Assembly: GCA_029204225.1 (NCBI GenBank)
Contig: CM055105.1
Coordinates: 15,181,132 to 15,245,131 of the forward strand
Source of the DNA: Diphasiastrum complanatum
Taxonomy: Eukaryota; Streptophyta; Lycopodiopsida; Lycopodiales; Lycopodiaceae
Reading direction: 5' to 3'
Length of the DNA: 64,000 nt
Shown: one piece after another, positions 32,761-43,404 of the stretch
How the letters are laid out: each line of letters opens with the position of its first letter
Numbering within the stretch: the stretch's first letter is position 1
Made by a program: the position numbers and the translations under genes
The notes under the pieces: model-generated
Databases searched by the model: none
Seen by the model: the letters and a program-made list of their open reading frames with translations, nothing else
Told to the model about the DNA's origin: nothing

Positions 32761-33646
32761 TAGTAAGAGAGATCCAGATTGGTGATGACACGTTACGAAA
32801 AGCTATTCAGCTAAACCATCACCACTAGATCTAGGAAGATCAAGCCAAATCAAGCTAGATCCATCAAGATTCGGCTAAATCTGGCAAGATCGGATTTTTT
32901 CATGATTTTCTGAGATCCCTTGGGAGATAGCTCTTGAAACTTGCATAGTCACCAAATCTGACCCAGATGCATCCATGAAAATCTCTGCGAGAGTTCTTGA
33001 TGGAGGAATCACCATTTTTTAGTGTGTGCGAGGGTTCCCAAAAGCTGAATTTTCAGAACCCTCGCAGAGCATCAAAATCATCTTACCAACCCTCGCAAGG
33101 TGTCTAGATGGAATCAGAGCAGTGAAATTAGCCTGTCTACATGGTCTGATCTTGAAAATCCAATAACAGAAACAAGTTGTGCGAGAGATCACTTCTTGCA
33201 AGAGTTGAACCCTCGCAAACAGCCTGAACCCTCGCAAAACCTTCGCATAATAGGCAAATCACCTTCTGAACTCTCGTTGACTTCCCTGAGGTCTTAGAAT
33301 TTTGTGAAGAAGGTATCTCGCCAAAATTTGGGTGGAACTGAACAAGGGAAAGTGAATTTCACCTAATACGCACTCTAAATTCCACTATATAAGGGCTGAA
33401 TTCGAGTCATTTGTCACCTTTGCTAGCGAAGCTCTGTCAAAATTTACACTTAAATTACCAAGTTCTCCGTTTGCAACCAAACTTCCTACCAGCTATCATC
33501 TGCTCATAATGAACACCGATCTGCGTTTTGAACTAAAATACTTGTCATGCAACACTCGTAATTCACAATTTTTGTTGTTTCCACACCTTTTTACCTTTTT
33601 CCACCACTTTTTTCTACTTTTTCGACCTTTAATCATCACTGCTAAC
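32761..33646 (+). repeat. Pol-to-extra-ORF spacer with ccctcgca phrases
   Basis: Non-coding. Phrases of the type gaaccctcgcaa or their complement gtgcgaggg occur about seven times between 33025 and 33250. A TATA box and a leader follow. The same phrases occur at 49500-49640 (+) and 52450-52640 (-), each next to parts of this element family. Confidence 0.8.
33386..33393 (+). promoter_or_regulatory. TATA box candidate for extra ORF
   Basis: TATATAAG in the context ccactatataagggc, about 260 bp upstream of the ATG at 33647 and outside the LTR. It is placed to drive a separate transcript for the downstream ORF. Confidence 0.5.
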
Positions 33647-34998
33647 ATGGCCTCCTCATCCTCTGAAGACTCTGGCACCAAGCAGGTGATCCAGCATGAA
33701 ATCTCCGAGGCCACATAGATTTGGCCCTTACCCTTTGACGCTCTGATCCAACCATGGCTGCAGACAGCCGGCCCACTTCTAGAGGCAATGGGTTTTTACC
33801 CGGCACTTTTCCATTCTGAGATTAACATGGGCCTCGCCCTTCACGCTTATGCCACCTGGGATGAGGAAAAGACTCGCTTCCACTTCCTGTACCAAGGTAT
33901 TGATAGATCTGAGAAGGTTACATTTCAAGTGTGTAACCGACCCTAGTCTCTGGGGCGCTGGCATGCCAAGGTGAGTGTCTAGACAACATTCCAGCAAGAG
34001 AGGCTGAGACTTGGTTGGAGCTCGTCTTGAGTCGCAACCCGCACTCCCCTATAGTATTGGTGGGATTCGCCACCCCCTCATACCAAGTACTCTACCCAGG
34101 TTGGTAAAGCACGTTTTCTCTCTTTAGGATTTTCTCTCTAGACTCCAGGCTTCCTTTAATCATGCCTAGATCGTGTGAGGCGATTGCACATCGATATGAG
34201 CTCTCTGGACTTCGCTAGAACCGATCAAAGATTTTTAGCCATAGGAACTTGGCGCCGGCTGGATTCTGGTCACAATGGCGCCGGGAGCAGCAGGGGCGCT
34301 ACTGGCGCCGGGGACAATGCTGGCGCCAGAAGTAAAGCTTGTAAAGGTAGCTTTACATCATCCACCCCACAACAATTACGGGTGAACGCGCAGTTCCTGC
34401 CATGTACACGATGATTCAAATGGGCGGAATGCGGCACCCCTCTAGACAAGATCACACTGCAAAATTTTAATTGGCCAATCATACCATCAGAATATAGGTG
34501 GACTACGGATGTAGATGCCAGAAGGGCTCTCACCACGTTCGCAAATCAATATATCAACTGCCCTGATCCAATAGTCCGCGCGGCAGCCACTTACGCCCGG
34601 GACTTAGAACATTTAATGGGCATTGAAACAAAATGGGATGATTTTCTTCCCTTAATATTCTTTGATCCTAATAAGGCGCTAGCTTCTGACAAAGTCGAAG
34701 ATCAGCTACCAGTCGCTAGTGTATATTACCAAGCTGCATTCCTTGGAGACCTCTGGACGCGCTGATTCCAAGCATGGGTCGATCAAGAATGGCTGACAGG
34801 AGTCCACAAGTCCTTCCACACGCCCAAGGACTCGAAGAAACTGGACCGTCTCAACTTCATGGAAGACGTTACGGGCTACCTGATCCACCAGAGGCGGGCA
34901 AAGCGGACGCTATACTAAACCGGCAGAGTGCCGAGGGATCGGCACTACTTCAGGTCGTGGGTCCTGTTGGGGGTATTCCCAACAAAGTGTAAATAAAT
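33647..34998 (+). pseudogene. Unidentified extra ORF of Ty3/gypsy family, copy C
   Basis: Begins MASSSSEDSGTKQVIQHEIS, with TAG at 33716, then FDALIQPWLQTAGPLLEAMG, MGLALHAYATWDEEKTRFHF (aligns with copy B). The middle is damaged, and a Gly/Ala/Arg-rich stretch (GAGSSRGATGAGDNAGARSK) leads into the C-terminal domain. That reads LRVNAQFLPC, FNWPIIPSEYRWTTDVDARR, CPDPIVRAAATYARDLEHLM, KWDDFLPLIFF, VASVYYQAAFLGDLWTR, FQAWVDQEWLTGVH and DVTGYLIHQRRAKRTLY, which aligns block by block with 48360-47800 (-). The coiled coil seen in copies A and D is not evident here. The gene sits between integrase and the 3' LTR and its end overlaps the LTR start. Function unknown. Confidence 0.7.
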
Positions 34999-35762
34999 AA
35001 AATCATCCAATAAAATGTGTTGCGAAGGCATGACATCCTGCACATATAAGCCCATGGTCCAATGAACACGCAAGCCAAAGTGTAAATAAAATAAAATAGA
35101 CTTGGGCCTTTGTAATTCAAATAAAACTTGAGGCCTAAAGTCAATTTTAAACTTAGAGTTTACTTTTTAGAGTTGGGTCCAATTTTGGACTCACATGAAT
35201 CTTGTGATTTCCAATGTACTTTTTGTGGACCCTTGGATCAAGTTGGGTCCAAGATGAATGGATAGGATCAATGTGAATATTAGCCAATAGGATTGAGGGG
35301 CAAGGACCTTCCCCATTTTATTAAAAGACACAATTTGTACACTATTTGCATGCTTAATAGAGAAGAGGAGACTCTACTATTTTGAGAGCTCAAACATTCT
35401 CATTTGCTAATCAATCTTGCTTATGCTATTGTTGTGTTTGCTTGTTATTTCCATTTCTTCCATGCTTCTTGTTTGTGATTAGTGAAGGTTTTTCCATAAG
35501 CAATGACATTGAGCATTTGAGCTAACCTCCATCTCATCTCTCTCTCTTTCTCTCTTCTCTTCTCTCTTCTTCTTCTTGTCTATCCTTTCCCTTCGCCCAA
35601 AAGCATGATGAATGTTAGTGTAGAGGAGTAGAGTTAAAGGAGGATAGTGTTAGTGGTGAACAGAGTTAAGGGAGAAAGTAGGAAACTAACTAAAAATAGC
35701 ATCTATGCATAGTTAGGTACCTATCCGGTGGTCTAACCCTTGTTGACAGGCGGGAGGGCTAT
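34965..35762 (+). mobile_element. Ty3/gypsy 3' LTR of the 27.7-kb element
   Basis: Starts with a palindrome-like terminus TGTTGGGGGTATTCCCAACA. It contains tattagccaatagg, a weak TATA region near 35320, gaggagactctactatt and a CT-rich tract near 35540. Those blocks recur in reverse orientation at 57663-58260. The 3' end is cut near 35762 by a copia RT fragment. Confidence 0.65.
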
Positions 35763-35985
35763 ACTACGCGAGATCTTCGACCCTACAATTATCGAGGGTA
35801 AACACAATCATGTTTGTAAACTCCATAAGGCACTTTATGGCTTGAAGCAATCTGCTCGAGCATGGTTTCAAAGGATCAATACTTTTTTTACTGATCACGG
35901 CTACACACCTAGCTCTTCAAATTCAAACGTTTACTTCATAGCAGTGCAACAGTCTTTTATTATTATCATTTTGTACGATGGATGC
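35763..35985 (+). pseudogene. Ty1/copia RT fragment
   Basis: Reads FDPTIIEGKHNHVCKLHKAL, then YGLKQSARAWFQRINTFFTD and SNVYFIAVQQSFIIIILY, the central copia RT region (VCKLxKALYGLKQSPRAWF). The frame ends just before the catalytic YVDD. It is joined directly to the LTR-like sequence that follows. Confidence 0.85.
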
Positions 35986-36530
35986 CAGCTGATCACCAGC
36001 CAACTGGCATCGCAATTGATGACCTAATCTCTTAGTATAAATAGCTGTTCATATTCATACAGTTTTATCATCTAATCATCAAAGTTATCAGAAGAAGCTT
36101 GTAAATAATTAGCGCTCTCTCTCAAGTCTGCGAGCTTGAACACTCATGAGCATTCTAGCTCACTTCTTAGAGTTGTTTTAGAGATTGCTATTGTGCTACT
36201 GCTTATCAACATTGTGCTTAATTCAAACTTTCATTTTTTAGCCCCTCAAAGATAGCATCGAGTATGTGGCTTGGATCCGCAACTTATTGTACTCATTTAC
36301 TTCTGTTTCGTTTTGAATCAATACTATCCTTTATTGCGTTCATCTTTGTCTCAAAATGTATGCGTCTTCTAGAGTTCTTCGCGACTAATTATTTGTCTGA
36401 TAATTTTCGATGCTTAATTATTTGGATACGTAATCACTGTAGTACTGGTGATTTCAAAGTCAGTTACTATAAGTTCAAACGTGACTTCTATCACTATTGT
36501 CTTGTTTGAAATTGATAGGAGTAGTCATGC
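35986..36530 (+). mobile_element. Ty1/copia LTR fragment
   Basis: An early inverted repeat (gatgccag ... ctggcatc) is followed by a TATA box (TATAAATAG, 36036-36044). A 3' part (gatttcaaagtcagttacta ... gtagtcatgcattg) matches the LTR end at 21820-21900. It faces a minus-strand LTR at 36530-37007. Confidence 0.6.
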
Positions 36531-37007
36531 ATTGAAAAAATGAAGATAGTTTATTCCGCCATGCACGAAAAGTTTTTTTTCTAGACACACAAATTATTTT
36601 CATTCGTTTTCTTTTCGAGCTAGACCTATCTTCTGTACACCACTTTTCAACACAAAGTACGAAGCCCTTCCCGAGAGAGAACAATGTCAACACGCCTGTG
36701 GGAAGAGTGGGATGCTGTAGTGTAGGAAAAATACTAAGAATTCTCCTTCAGAGAACACGATGAAAGTTTGAATAAATCAAACTAATATTAGTCTCTTCAA
36801 TCATGTCTGATTCTGGTCTATGTTCGAGACAATTTATCTTTCGAGACAGTTTATCTTTTGAGTTCAAGTTCGAGTTTGAACAAGAATAAAAATATTTCGA
36901 GTTCGAACAAAAATAAAAATGTTTCGAGTTCGGTTTCTCAACCTTTGTCAATTAGACTATGCACTTTGTTGGTAGAACCGAGATTTGTCTGTTGAGGTGT
37001 TCTACAG
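36531..37007 (-). mobile_element. Ty1/copia LTR fragment
   Basis: On the minus strand it begins TGTAGAACACCTC directly after a polypurine tract (gagagggagc). A short tandem motif around ttcgagttcgaacaaaaat recurs at 36855-36930. Confidence 0.6.
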
Positions 37008-37345
37008 CTCCCTCTCAAAGTGGGCAGTTGGATATCAACTGAGTGGCTTTGTAAAGATATTAACTGTCATTTCCTTTGTAGGTATGACGACTATCTTCAG
37101 TATCTTCTTTTTGACTAAGTCTCGAATAACATGATACTTGATAGCTATATGTTTCGTTTTTGAATGAAACACATGATCTTTCGTAAGATAGATTGTTGAA
37201 GTGTTATCCATTAGTACGACATAAGATTCAGAAATAGTTTCATCAAATCCTTCCAACATTTGTTTGATCCATATCAGCTTGTTTGCCATCTTAGCTGATG
37301 CTACATATTCGGCCTCACACGAAGATTGAGCTATTGTTGTTTGCT
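37008..37345 (-). pseudogene. Ty1/copia RNase H C-terminus
   Basis: Reads QSSCEAEYVASAKMANKLIW, then IKQMLEGFDETI, VLMDNTSTIYLTKDHVFHSK, TKHIAIKYHVIRDLV and MTVNIFTKPLS. This is the canonical end of copia pol (D-NxSAxxLxxxPxxHxRxKHIxxxxHxxR). The usual Gln/Ala of NQSAI is Thr-Ser-Thr here. The polypurine tract and LTR follow directly, so this is the true 3' end of an element whose other parts are absent. Confidence 0.88.
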
Positions 37346-37700
37346 TCTTGCTTATTCACAATACTATAGTCCTATTTTTTTTACAAACCCTTCATTACTG
37401 ATAGCAATGAGTAAAGTTTCATCCTTCTTACTAGAGTGTTTGCTATTAGGATCTTTTCTACATGTGTGCTTGGGTTTACTTCTAGAAGCAATGGGTCTAT
37501 GTAGGAGTTGTACGTTTGAATGGTTCGTTGGTAACATCTAATATTTGTGACTATCAAATCATAGGGTTACCGTGAAGTTGTCATGTCTTGGCTACTGTAA
37601 CTGCTTCCCAGTCAATTTATTTATGCCTAAAGTTTTTTAGGTGTGCATCTTGAACTGGTGCCTATTATGACATTGTAATGGGTCAAACTTTTGGTTACTT
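37346..37700. other. Non-coding, nothing recognised
   Basis: No clear motif. Confidence 0.4.
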
Positions 37701-38218
37701 TCTTAATGATATCAGTCTCTCTTTATTCAATGCCTTAGTTAATAAATTTATAATCATTGTTTTGGCTGAGCATAAGTGCAGTGCAATTATACTTCACCAG
37801 TCTGAACAAGATCTTTGATGTAGTAATATTGAAGGCCTATGTGGAATCCACCATTCTTAGAAAGAAAAATACGGCCTTGATTATGATTGAACAATCTTCG
37901 GGGTTAGCATTTAGAGTAAGCATGTGACACAGGTAATCAAGTCTCTTGCTATTTCCATTTGAATTTTTCTAGGACCAGCTCCTCTGTCAATTCAAAGTAT
38001 GTTGTCTTCATTTTTTGACTTTCTTAATGCTGCCAGTCTCTCTTATTCAATGCCTTAGTTAATAAATTTGTAATCATTGTTTTGGATGGGCAAAAATGCA
38101 GTGCAATGATACTTCACCAGTCTGAACAAGATCTCTAAAGTAGTGATATTGAAGCCCTATGTGAAATCCACCATTCTTAGAAAGAAAAATACAGCCTTGA
38201 TTATGATTGAACAATCTT
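37701..38218. repeat. Two ~197-bp direct repeats, copia-derived
   Basis: 37701-37898 and 38024-38218 are close copies (ttcaatgccttagttaataa ... ttatgattgaacaatctt). On the minus strand the shared part can be read as LTKALNKERLAALRK, a copia RNase H tail, so this is a duplicated element remnant. Confidence 0.85.
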
Positions 38219-38524
38219 AACGTGCATTGTGCAGATAGGTATTTGTACTCTAAACTCTAAACCCCCTTGAATTTACTTCTTAGTGTCGTTACAATTCAAT
38301 AGTTGTTTAGTTTGATTATTCGTTGATCATTTTATGAGTTGAGTTTTATGGCCTACCATGCTGAGAAGGGTGAAATAGGCCCTAAATTCAAATTTAATCC
38401 ATTTTAGACAATCTAGATTAGAGTAAGAGGTTTTAGAACTTGGGAAGTGATAAAGATAGACTCAATTAGGTAGTAATTAGGTAAACAATATAAAGATATT
38501 TGTGTGTGAGATTTGTGCCTATGT

Positions 38525-38576
38525 ATGGGGTAGGAGGATGCACCCATGGTTGCATGGGTGCATCCTCCTACCCCAT
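38525..38576. repeat. Perfect 24-bp inverted repeat, 4-nt loop
   Basis: Arms 38525-38548 and 38553-38576 are exact complements around gttg. A partly similar atgcatggggaggaggatg phrase follows at 38613. Confidence 0.95.
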
Positions 38577-38700
38577 GCACGTTTTTTAAAAACTAACTAA
38601 AATTTTTACATGCATGCATGGGGAGGAGGATGTATGCATCTTGCCCCATGCATACACATTAGTCCCCATTCTAATTCAAACCAAGATCCTCCCGCTCTCT

Positions 38701-38714
38701 CCCCCCCCCCCCCC

Positions 38715-38797
<83 letters not shown>
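38701..38797. repeat. Poly-C and (CT)n microsatellite
   Basis: C15 at 38701-38715, then a CT run from 38717 to 38797. Confidence 0.97.
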
Positions 38798-38800
<3 letters not shown>

Positions 38801-38952
38801 CGCGAGGAAGGAGGAACGAGAGTGAGACACTGTGCAACAAGCAAGATCATTTGCGCTCCTTTCCCTGGAAAGAAGATTTTGTCCAAAAACCCTCCTTCCA
38901 GCCTCTGTCAGCAATCAAACTACGAACTAACATTCTTTTAAAAGTCGAAGAA

Positions 38953-39470
38953 TCAGTCATTTTCTATGGTGGTTGGTGTAAAGAGCAGCAAGATTTGAAA
39001 TCTGAAGATCTCCATTCTATTAATCGAGGGAGGGAGCATTTTTTGAGATAGCGATGGAGGGAGCAATTTTGGAGATGGTGCAACAACTTTTGGTGGCAAG
39101 CTTGATGGCTTAAGAGTTGGAGGCTTGGATGGTGAAGGTAAGAGTGCAGGAGGTGGCGTTGTTTTGGGAGGAAACACGAGCACAGGAGGATGAACAAGCG
39201 AGGGTGACTTCATTGCAAGAGATGGTGGTGGAAGCTTGGGAGGTTGAGATGGTGGGGGTGCTGTCATTGTAGGAGATGGTGGTGTAATCTTGGGAGGATG
39301 AGATGGTAGAGGTGCTTTGAGAGGCACAAGTGGCGGAACGTGAGAGCCGACTATCACAGCCAGACTCTCTCCAAGGGCGCAATGGCCTAGCGTGCCACAT
39401 ATGAAGTACTACGCCTTTCCAAAAATGGTGAAGACATCATTTCCTGAGCCGCCAGCTTTGATAGGACTGT
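38953..39470 (-). pseudogene. Phytocyanin (early-nodulin-like) exon with proline-rich tail
   Basis: The minus strand reads SPIKAGGSGNDVFTIFGKA, a TAG, YFICGTLGHCALGESLAVIV, then GSHVPPLVPLKAP. This matches the second half of the plant blue-copper (plastocyanin-like) domain, where the Cys and His of YFICG..GHC are copper and disulfide residues. Phytocyanins are secreted, often GPI-anchored, cell-surface proteins with Pro-rich tails. Here a 130-residue tail of PPxxPP repeats follows to the stop at 38953. A plausible acceptor (caacatcaacag) precedes the exon; to its right lies CA-rich repeat DNA and no first exon was found. The in-frame TAG and missing exon make it a probable pseudogene, unless the TAG is a sequencing error. 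Confidence 0.7.
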
Positions 39471-39479
39471 TGATGTTGT

Positions 39480-39880
39480 AGGCGAGATACACAACACATA
39501 CACATACACATACACAACATACACTCGCACACACATACACAACACATACACACAACACACACATACACACATGCACGCACAACACATACACATATAGATA
39601 CACACGCACCCACAGACACAATGCACACACATACGCACACCACATACACATACAAACACGCACACATGCAAACACATACACACACACATATACACACATA
39701 CACATACACGTGTACACACACAACACACATACATATACCCACGTACACATCACACATGCACACACAACACACACATACATACTCATACATGTACACACGC
39801 ACACACGACTTGCAAACACACATACACATGCACGCACACACACAAACCTTTGCTGGACTCTCAGAACCCTAAACTTGCAT
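39480..39880. repeat. (CA)n-rich degenerate microsatellite
   Basis: About 370 bp of cacacatacacacg-type repeat in the expected intron position of the phytocyanin gene. The long Cys/Val/Tyr or His/Thr frames read here are repeat artefacts. Confidence 0.92.
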
Positions 39881-40037
39881 ATATCGCATACAAACACACA
39901 TTTCGTACTAACACATTCGGCTAATCACTTATCTCAAGCATTCGGCAGATCACTTACCTCAAACATTCGGCTGATCACTTACCACAGACATTCGACTGAT
40001 CACTTACCTCAAATATTCGGCATACCCACGAGGAGGG

Positions 40038-40038
<1 letters not shown>
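39881..40038. repeat. Short tandem phrases (ttcggctgatcacttacctc)
   Basis: A roughly 28-bp phrase with cattcggc-gatcacttac recurs about four to five times between 39910 and 40025. Confidence 0.75.

Positions 40039-40093
<55 letters not shown>
40039..40093. repeat. (CT)n microsatellite
   Basis: A pure CT run. Confidence 0.97.
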
Positions 40094-40096
<3 letters not shown>

Positions 40097-41920
40097 CATC
40101 ACGTGCGCACGCACACTCACATCCCATCGGCCACCCGACATTAGCGGACACACTTCGGCCACATATATACACACACATACATTGGCCACCCGTCAACGAC
40201 GATCGGCTTTGGGAATAAAAAATCAATTTTTGAATTAAAAGAAAAGGGAGTGGCTGTGATTGAGCTGGGGCGAAAAATGTGCAGTGCCTGAAAGATCTGT
40301 TGTAGGGGAGCAGGATGAATTTAGCTTGCATGGTCTGAGCACAATCAATGGAGCTGCTTTGCAAAATAATTTTGTCCTCAGGCGCTTGCAGATTTTGAGT
40401 AGGAGTGTGGGCTGAGCATGATCAATGGAGCTGCATTGAGTAGAATTCGAGGAAAGCATGCACAATACTTGTGTGTGGGATAGCAAAATCGATGGAGCTT
40501 CCTCTTCAATGGGCACGCACTAAGTGTTCCACCCGGGGGCATATATATGCAAACATGCCAATAAACTCACAAATGTGCAAGTGTCTGGGAAAAGTGGGGC
40601 CCAACGTGGCTCGTACTGCCCGGCTTCCACGAGACGCTGCCTGGTGCCCAGCTCGGCCCAGCCTGTGCCCGCAAATTCGGCCGTGCCCCTGATTTTGAAG
40701 ACCCAGCATTGGGGCCACGTGGCGCCCAACCAATGGCCCAAGAGCAAAAACGCTGGGCCCCTTGTCTTGGAGCGTAGGCCAGAGAATGGAGGAGAGAGAA
40801 AACCTTGGCCTTGGCGGAGGAGAAAGTAAGCCAAGTTGCGAGAAAGGATCGTAATACCTACGCAATCTGTATTCTGTGGTGTTGCGAATTGGATCGATGT
40901 ATAGGCGACCGCGTCTTCCCCTGCCTCTCGTCGCCTTCTCAGCATTGTAAGCACTTCTCAGCATTGTAAGCAAGGACTTGTACCTTCTTCCACCCCTCGC
41001 TTTGTGACGAATAACTTATTAGCTACATTGCAAGCTAGCTGCAAAATGGAATGGGTTTAAGTTTGAATTTTGAGTATGCGTGTAGCAGATGAACCCCGTT
41101 TTTCCTTATGGATCTTATCATTGGTACGAAGGAGATTATGAGTTTTTTTTTTTAATCTCAAGGAAATGGCTGTAATATGCGAGTCCTTAATCCTCAAGCC
41201 CAGGTGGCTGCAATCAAGCATTTACCAAATCAGACTAGCCAGCACAATCAGCTATCGTTGTGGTTTCCGTCTTATCTGCCATTATTTTAGTGCATAATGT
41301 ACATCAGTTTCGATGTAAGACATTATTAGTCAATTTTGATACACAGGCTGAAACCAAATCAGTGCTTCAGAGTGCAGAGGTCCATGAGCGTCCGTTTTTG
41401 CACAAGAACCTGGTTCGACTAGGTCGATGCTTGGGAAGAATCTGGGCTCAAATAATTTACTAAGTTCATGCTCAACTACCTCAAAGAGGAGCTTGCAACC
41501 TGCAACTTGGTAATTGAAATCACTGTTATGCAAGGAGTCCAAAAGAAATAAATCAAGTACGGCAACCTCTTATACAATTGGGCAGACTTTTGCTCAATAG
41601 TGATTTTTTCTTTTTGTTTCAACGGTTGGGCAACATGATATCAGAGTCCCATATCTGGGCAGTCCAAGCATGAATAATAATCAAACATACTTCAGGTGAA
41701 TAATAATCGAACGTACTTAAAGTCATATTCCTTGTTCGGGCGGATTCATTAAATCACAAGTCATGTAAGCAAGTTCAACAACTTCATGATATTAGATAGC
41801 ATTCTTTAGATTAGTATAGGGCGGTGACCCTGTCTGTTTTGAGCTGTTAACAATCAAAATGAAATCGTTTCACTGTAGTTAAAATGTGAATTGGCTTGAC
41901 AGCGGCCAGGTTTAGATCAA
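40094..41920. other. Non-coding, GC-rich island at 40500-40930
   Basis: Long frames at 40506-40973 lack any recognisable motif and coincide with a local GC rise (gcccagctcggcccagcctg). A perfect 19-bp tandem pair (cttctcagcattgtaagca) lies at 40935-40972. It could be an LTR or a promoter/5' leader; there is no decisive signal. Confidence 0.4.
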
Positions 41921-41921
41921 C

Positions 41922-42125
41922 TTGCGTGTTGCTGATAGAAAGGCAGATAGAGAAGATAGAAAGGGAAAGAGGCTTAGAAACCGTCTGATCCGTGTGTCCT
42001 TGGTTGCGTGGCACGGTAGACCTCTCACTGATGCTACCTGGGAGACCGTCCACGTTTTGCATGCACAGTACCCCTATTTTACCATCGTGGCGATGTTCCT
42101 TGAGGAGGAAAGGAATGTCATGTAC
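41922..42125 (+). pseudogene. Ty3/gypsy chromodomain-type pol terminus
   Basis: Reads GKRLRNRLIRVSLVAWHGRP, LTDATWETVHVLHAQYPYF and LEEERNVMYL. This is the pol-terminal chromodomain of chromoviruses (VLVKWxGLPxEDATWExxxxLxxxFPxFxLED-xxLxEEGNVM). Upstream integrase is not visible. It is followed by LTR-like sequence at 42290-42600. Confidence 0.7.
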
Positions 42126-42289
42126 TTATATTCCTGCTTTAGTGTGAACGCGTTGGACTTGTGATTTGTAAATTGTAAATATTTGAATGGCTCACACCCG
42201 CCTATGGTGTTTTGTAAGAAAGTTTAAATACCAAGTTTTGGTTAACTTGTTGACCTGTTGCATTTGATATGAGTTACTAGGTCTTAATT

Positions 42290-42610
42290 TAGAGACTGTT
42301 GGACTGACCTCCTAAAAAGTAGGAGGTGACATGTTAACGGGGCACATGTCATATGTTCATTGGGACACTTGGTCTAGTGTATGAGGGACACATGTGAGAC
42401 GTGGTCCTCCTACTCAATTGCCTGTGTGTTAGGGTGCTGCCAAGTGGCCAGTGTAGGTCGTGAAAGCTTAAGAGGGGGAGCCTCCTTAGTATGCCTGATC
42501 TTTCTACTATGCAGTAGGTGGCTGGAAGGAGACTTAGCAGTAGTGCTATGCTTTGATTTTTTCATTGACTAGTTTTCTTGAGAACACGAGATCTTAAATA
42601 TTCTGCATTG
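42290..42610 (+). mobile_element. LTR-like repeat
   Basis: Shares blocks with 23130-23300 (gacacatgt-agac/cc ... agggt(a/g)ctgccaag(c/t)ggc). It follows the chromodomain remnant, consistent with a 3' LTR. Ends not defined. Confidence 0.45.
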
Positions 42611-42664
42611 GGACATGCGAAGCAATGTTACACACCACCACCTCATGGACATTATTTGTAGCTT

Positions 42665-43171
42665 CATGTGAAGGAAAGAAAAGAAGGTGTTGCAGAACTT
42701 AAAGAAACTTCAGCAAATGGCATTCATATAGATCCTACTGATTTTGCATTCATGAGGCTGATGGCTCATTCTTCTTTTGAAGATCCTTGACCTCAAGTTT
42801 AAGCTGCTAAGTTTTTACTTTTAATGAAGGATTATGTCTAATTTGGACCTGAAAGTTTAAAATTGAGTTAACTTTTTAACCAAAACTTACAGATGGTTCT
42901 AACTTTTGCAGTCACATAACTGGGTTGTGAAGGGAAATAGGGTGTTGGAGAAATTAAAGAAATTTCTGCATATGTCATCTGTGTAGATCCTAGTGATTCT
43001 ACAGTTATGAGACTGATAATTTATTCTTCCTTTCAAAATCCATAACCTCAAGTTTAAGCTGCTAATATGTACAAAGGATTATGTGTCATTTGGGCTTGAA
43101 AGTTTCGAACTGAGTCAGCTCTATGAGTAGAACTTCTAAATGGTTCTAACTTTTGCACTCACATAACTGGG
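42665..43171 (+). repeat. Tandem pair of ~250-bp repeats
   Basis: 42665-42923 and 42931-43171 are diverged copies (acctcaagtttaagctgcta ... cacataactgggt). No coding content. Confidence 0.85.
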
Positions 43172-43271
43172 TGTCGATCTTACATGAAGCTGACCTGTCT
43201 TTTGGTGGTTGCTTGTGCGACATGACATGCTACCAGTTATTTCTTACACATACATTTTACTTCTTGTGTAG

Positions 43272-43404
43272 GGTTGGGGTCATTTCTGGAAATTATATCT
43301 TCAAGCAACAGTTAGCAGAGCATTGGGCCGAAGTTGAGAAATCCAAAGAGCTGGAGACGCTGCCAGTGAAAGCAGAAACAGAGAGTCAAGTAGATTCAGA
43401 ATAA
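43272..43404 (+). CDS. Orphan terminal exon, unidentified
   Basis: Behind a good acceptor (cttcttgtgtag) an open frame reads VGVISGNYIFKQQLAEHWAE, then VEKSKELETLPVKAETE and ends SQVDSE with TAA. Composition (aliphatic-glycine start, charged amphipathic middle, acidic end) looks like a real C-terminus, perhaps of a small organellar membrane protein. I do not recognise the family and found no partner exon upstream. Confidence 0.35.

Noticed and set aside
33496-33714. Minus-strand frame opposite the start of copy C
   Set aside because: Shadow of the plus-strand leader and MASSSSEDSG start; no motif.
38606-39051. Long frames of alternating Leu-Ser or Arg-Glu over the CT repeat
   Set aside because: They are direct translations of the (CT)n microsatellite in all frames, not genes. 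The same holds for 27314-27574 and 39975-40189.
39387-39897. Overlapping Cys/Val/Tyr-rich and His/Thr-rich frames
   Set aside because: All reflect the degenerate (CA)n repeat; only the phytocyanin end beyond it (below 39470) is supported.
40506-40973. 155- and 144-residue minus-strand frames in a GC-rich stretch
   Set aside because: Openness is explained by local GC content, several frames are open at once, and no motif is recognisable.
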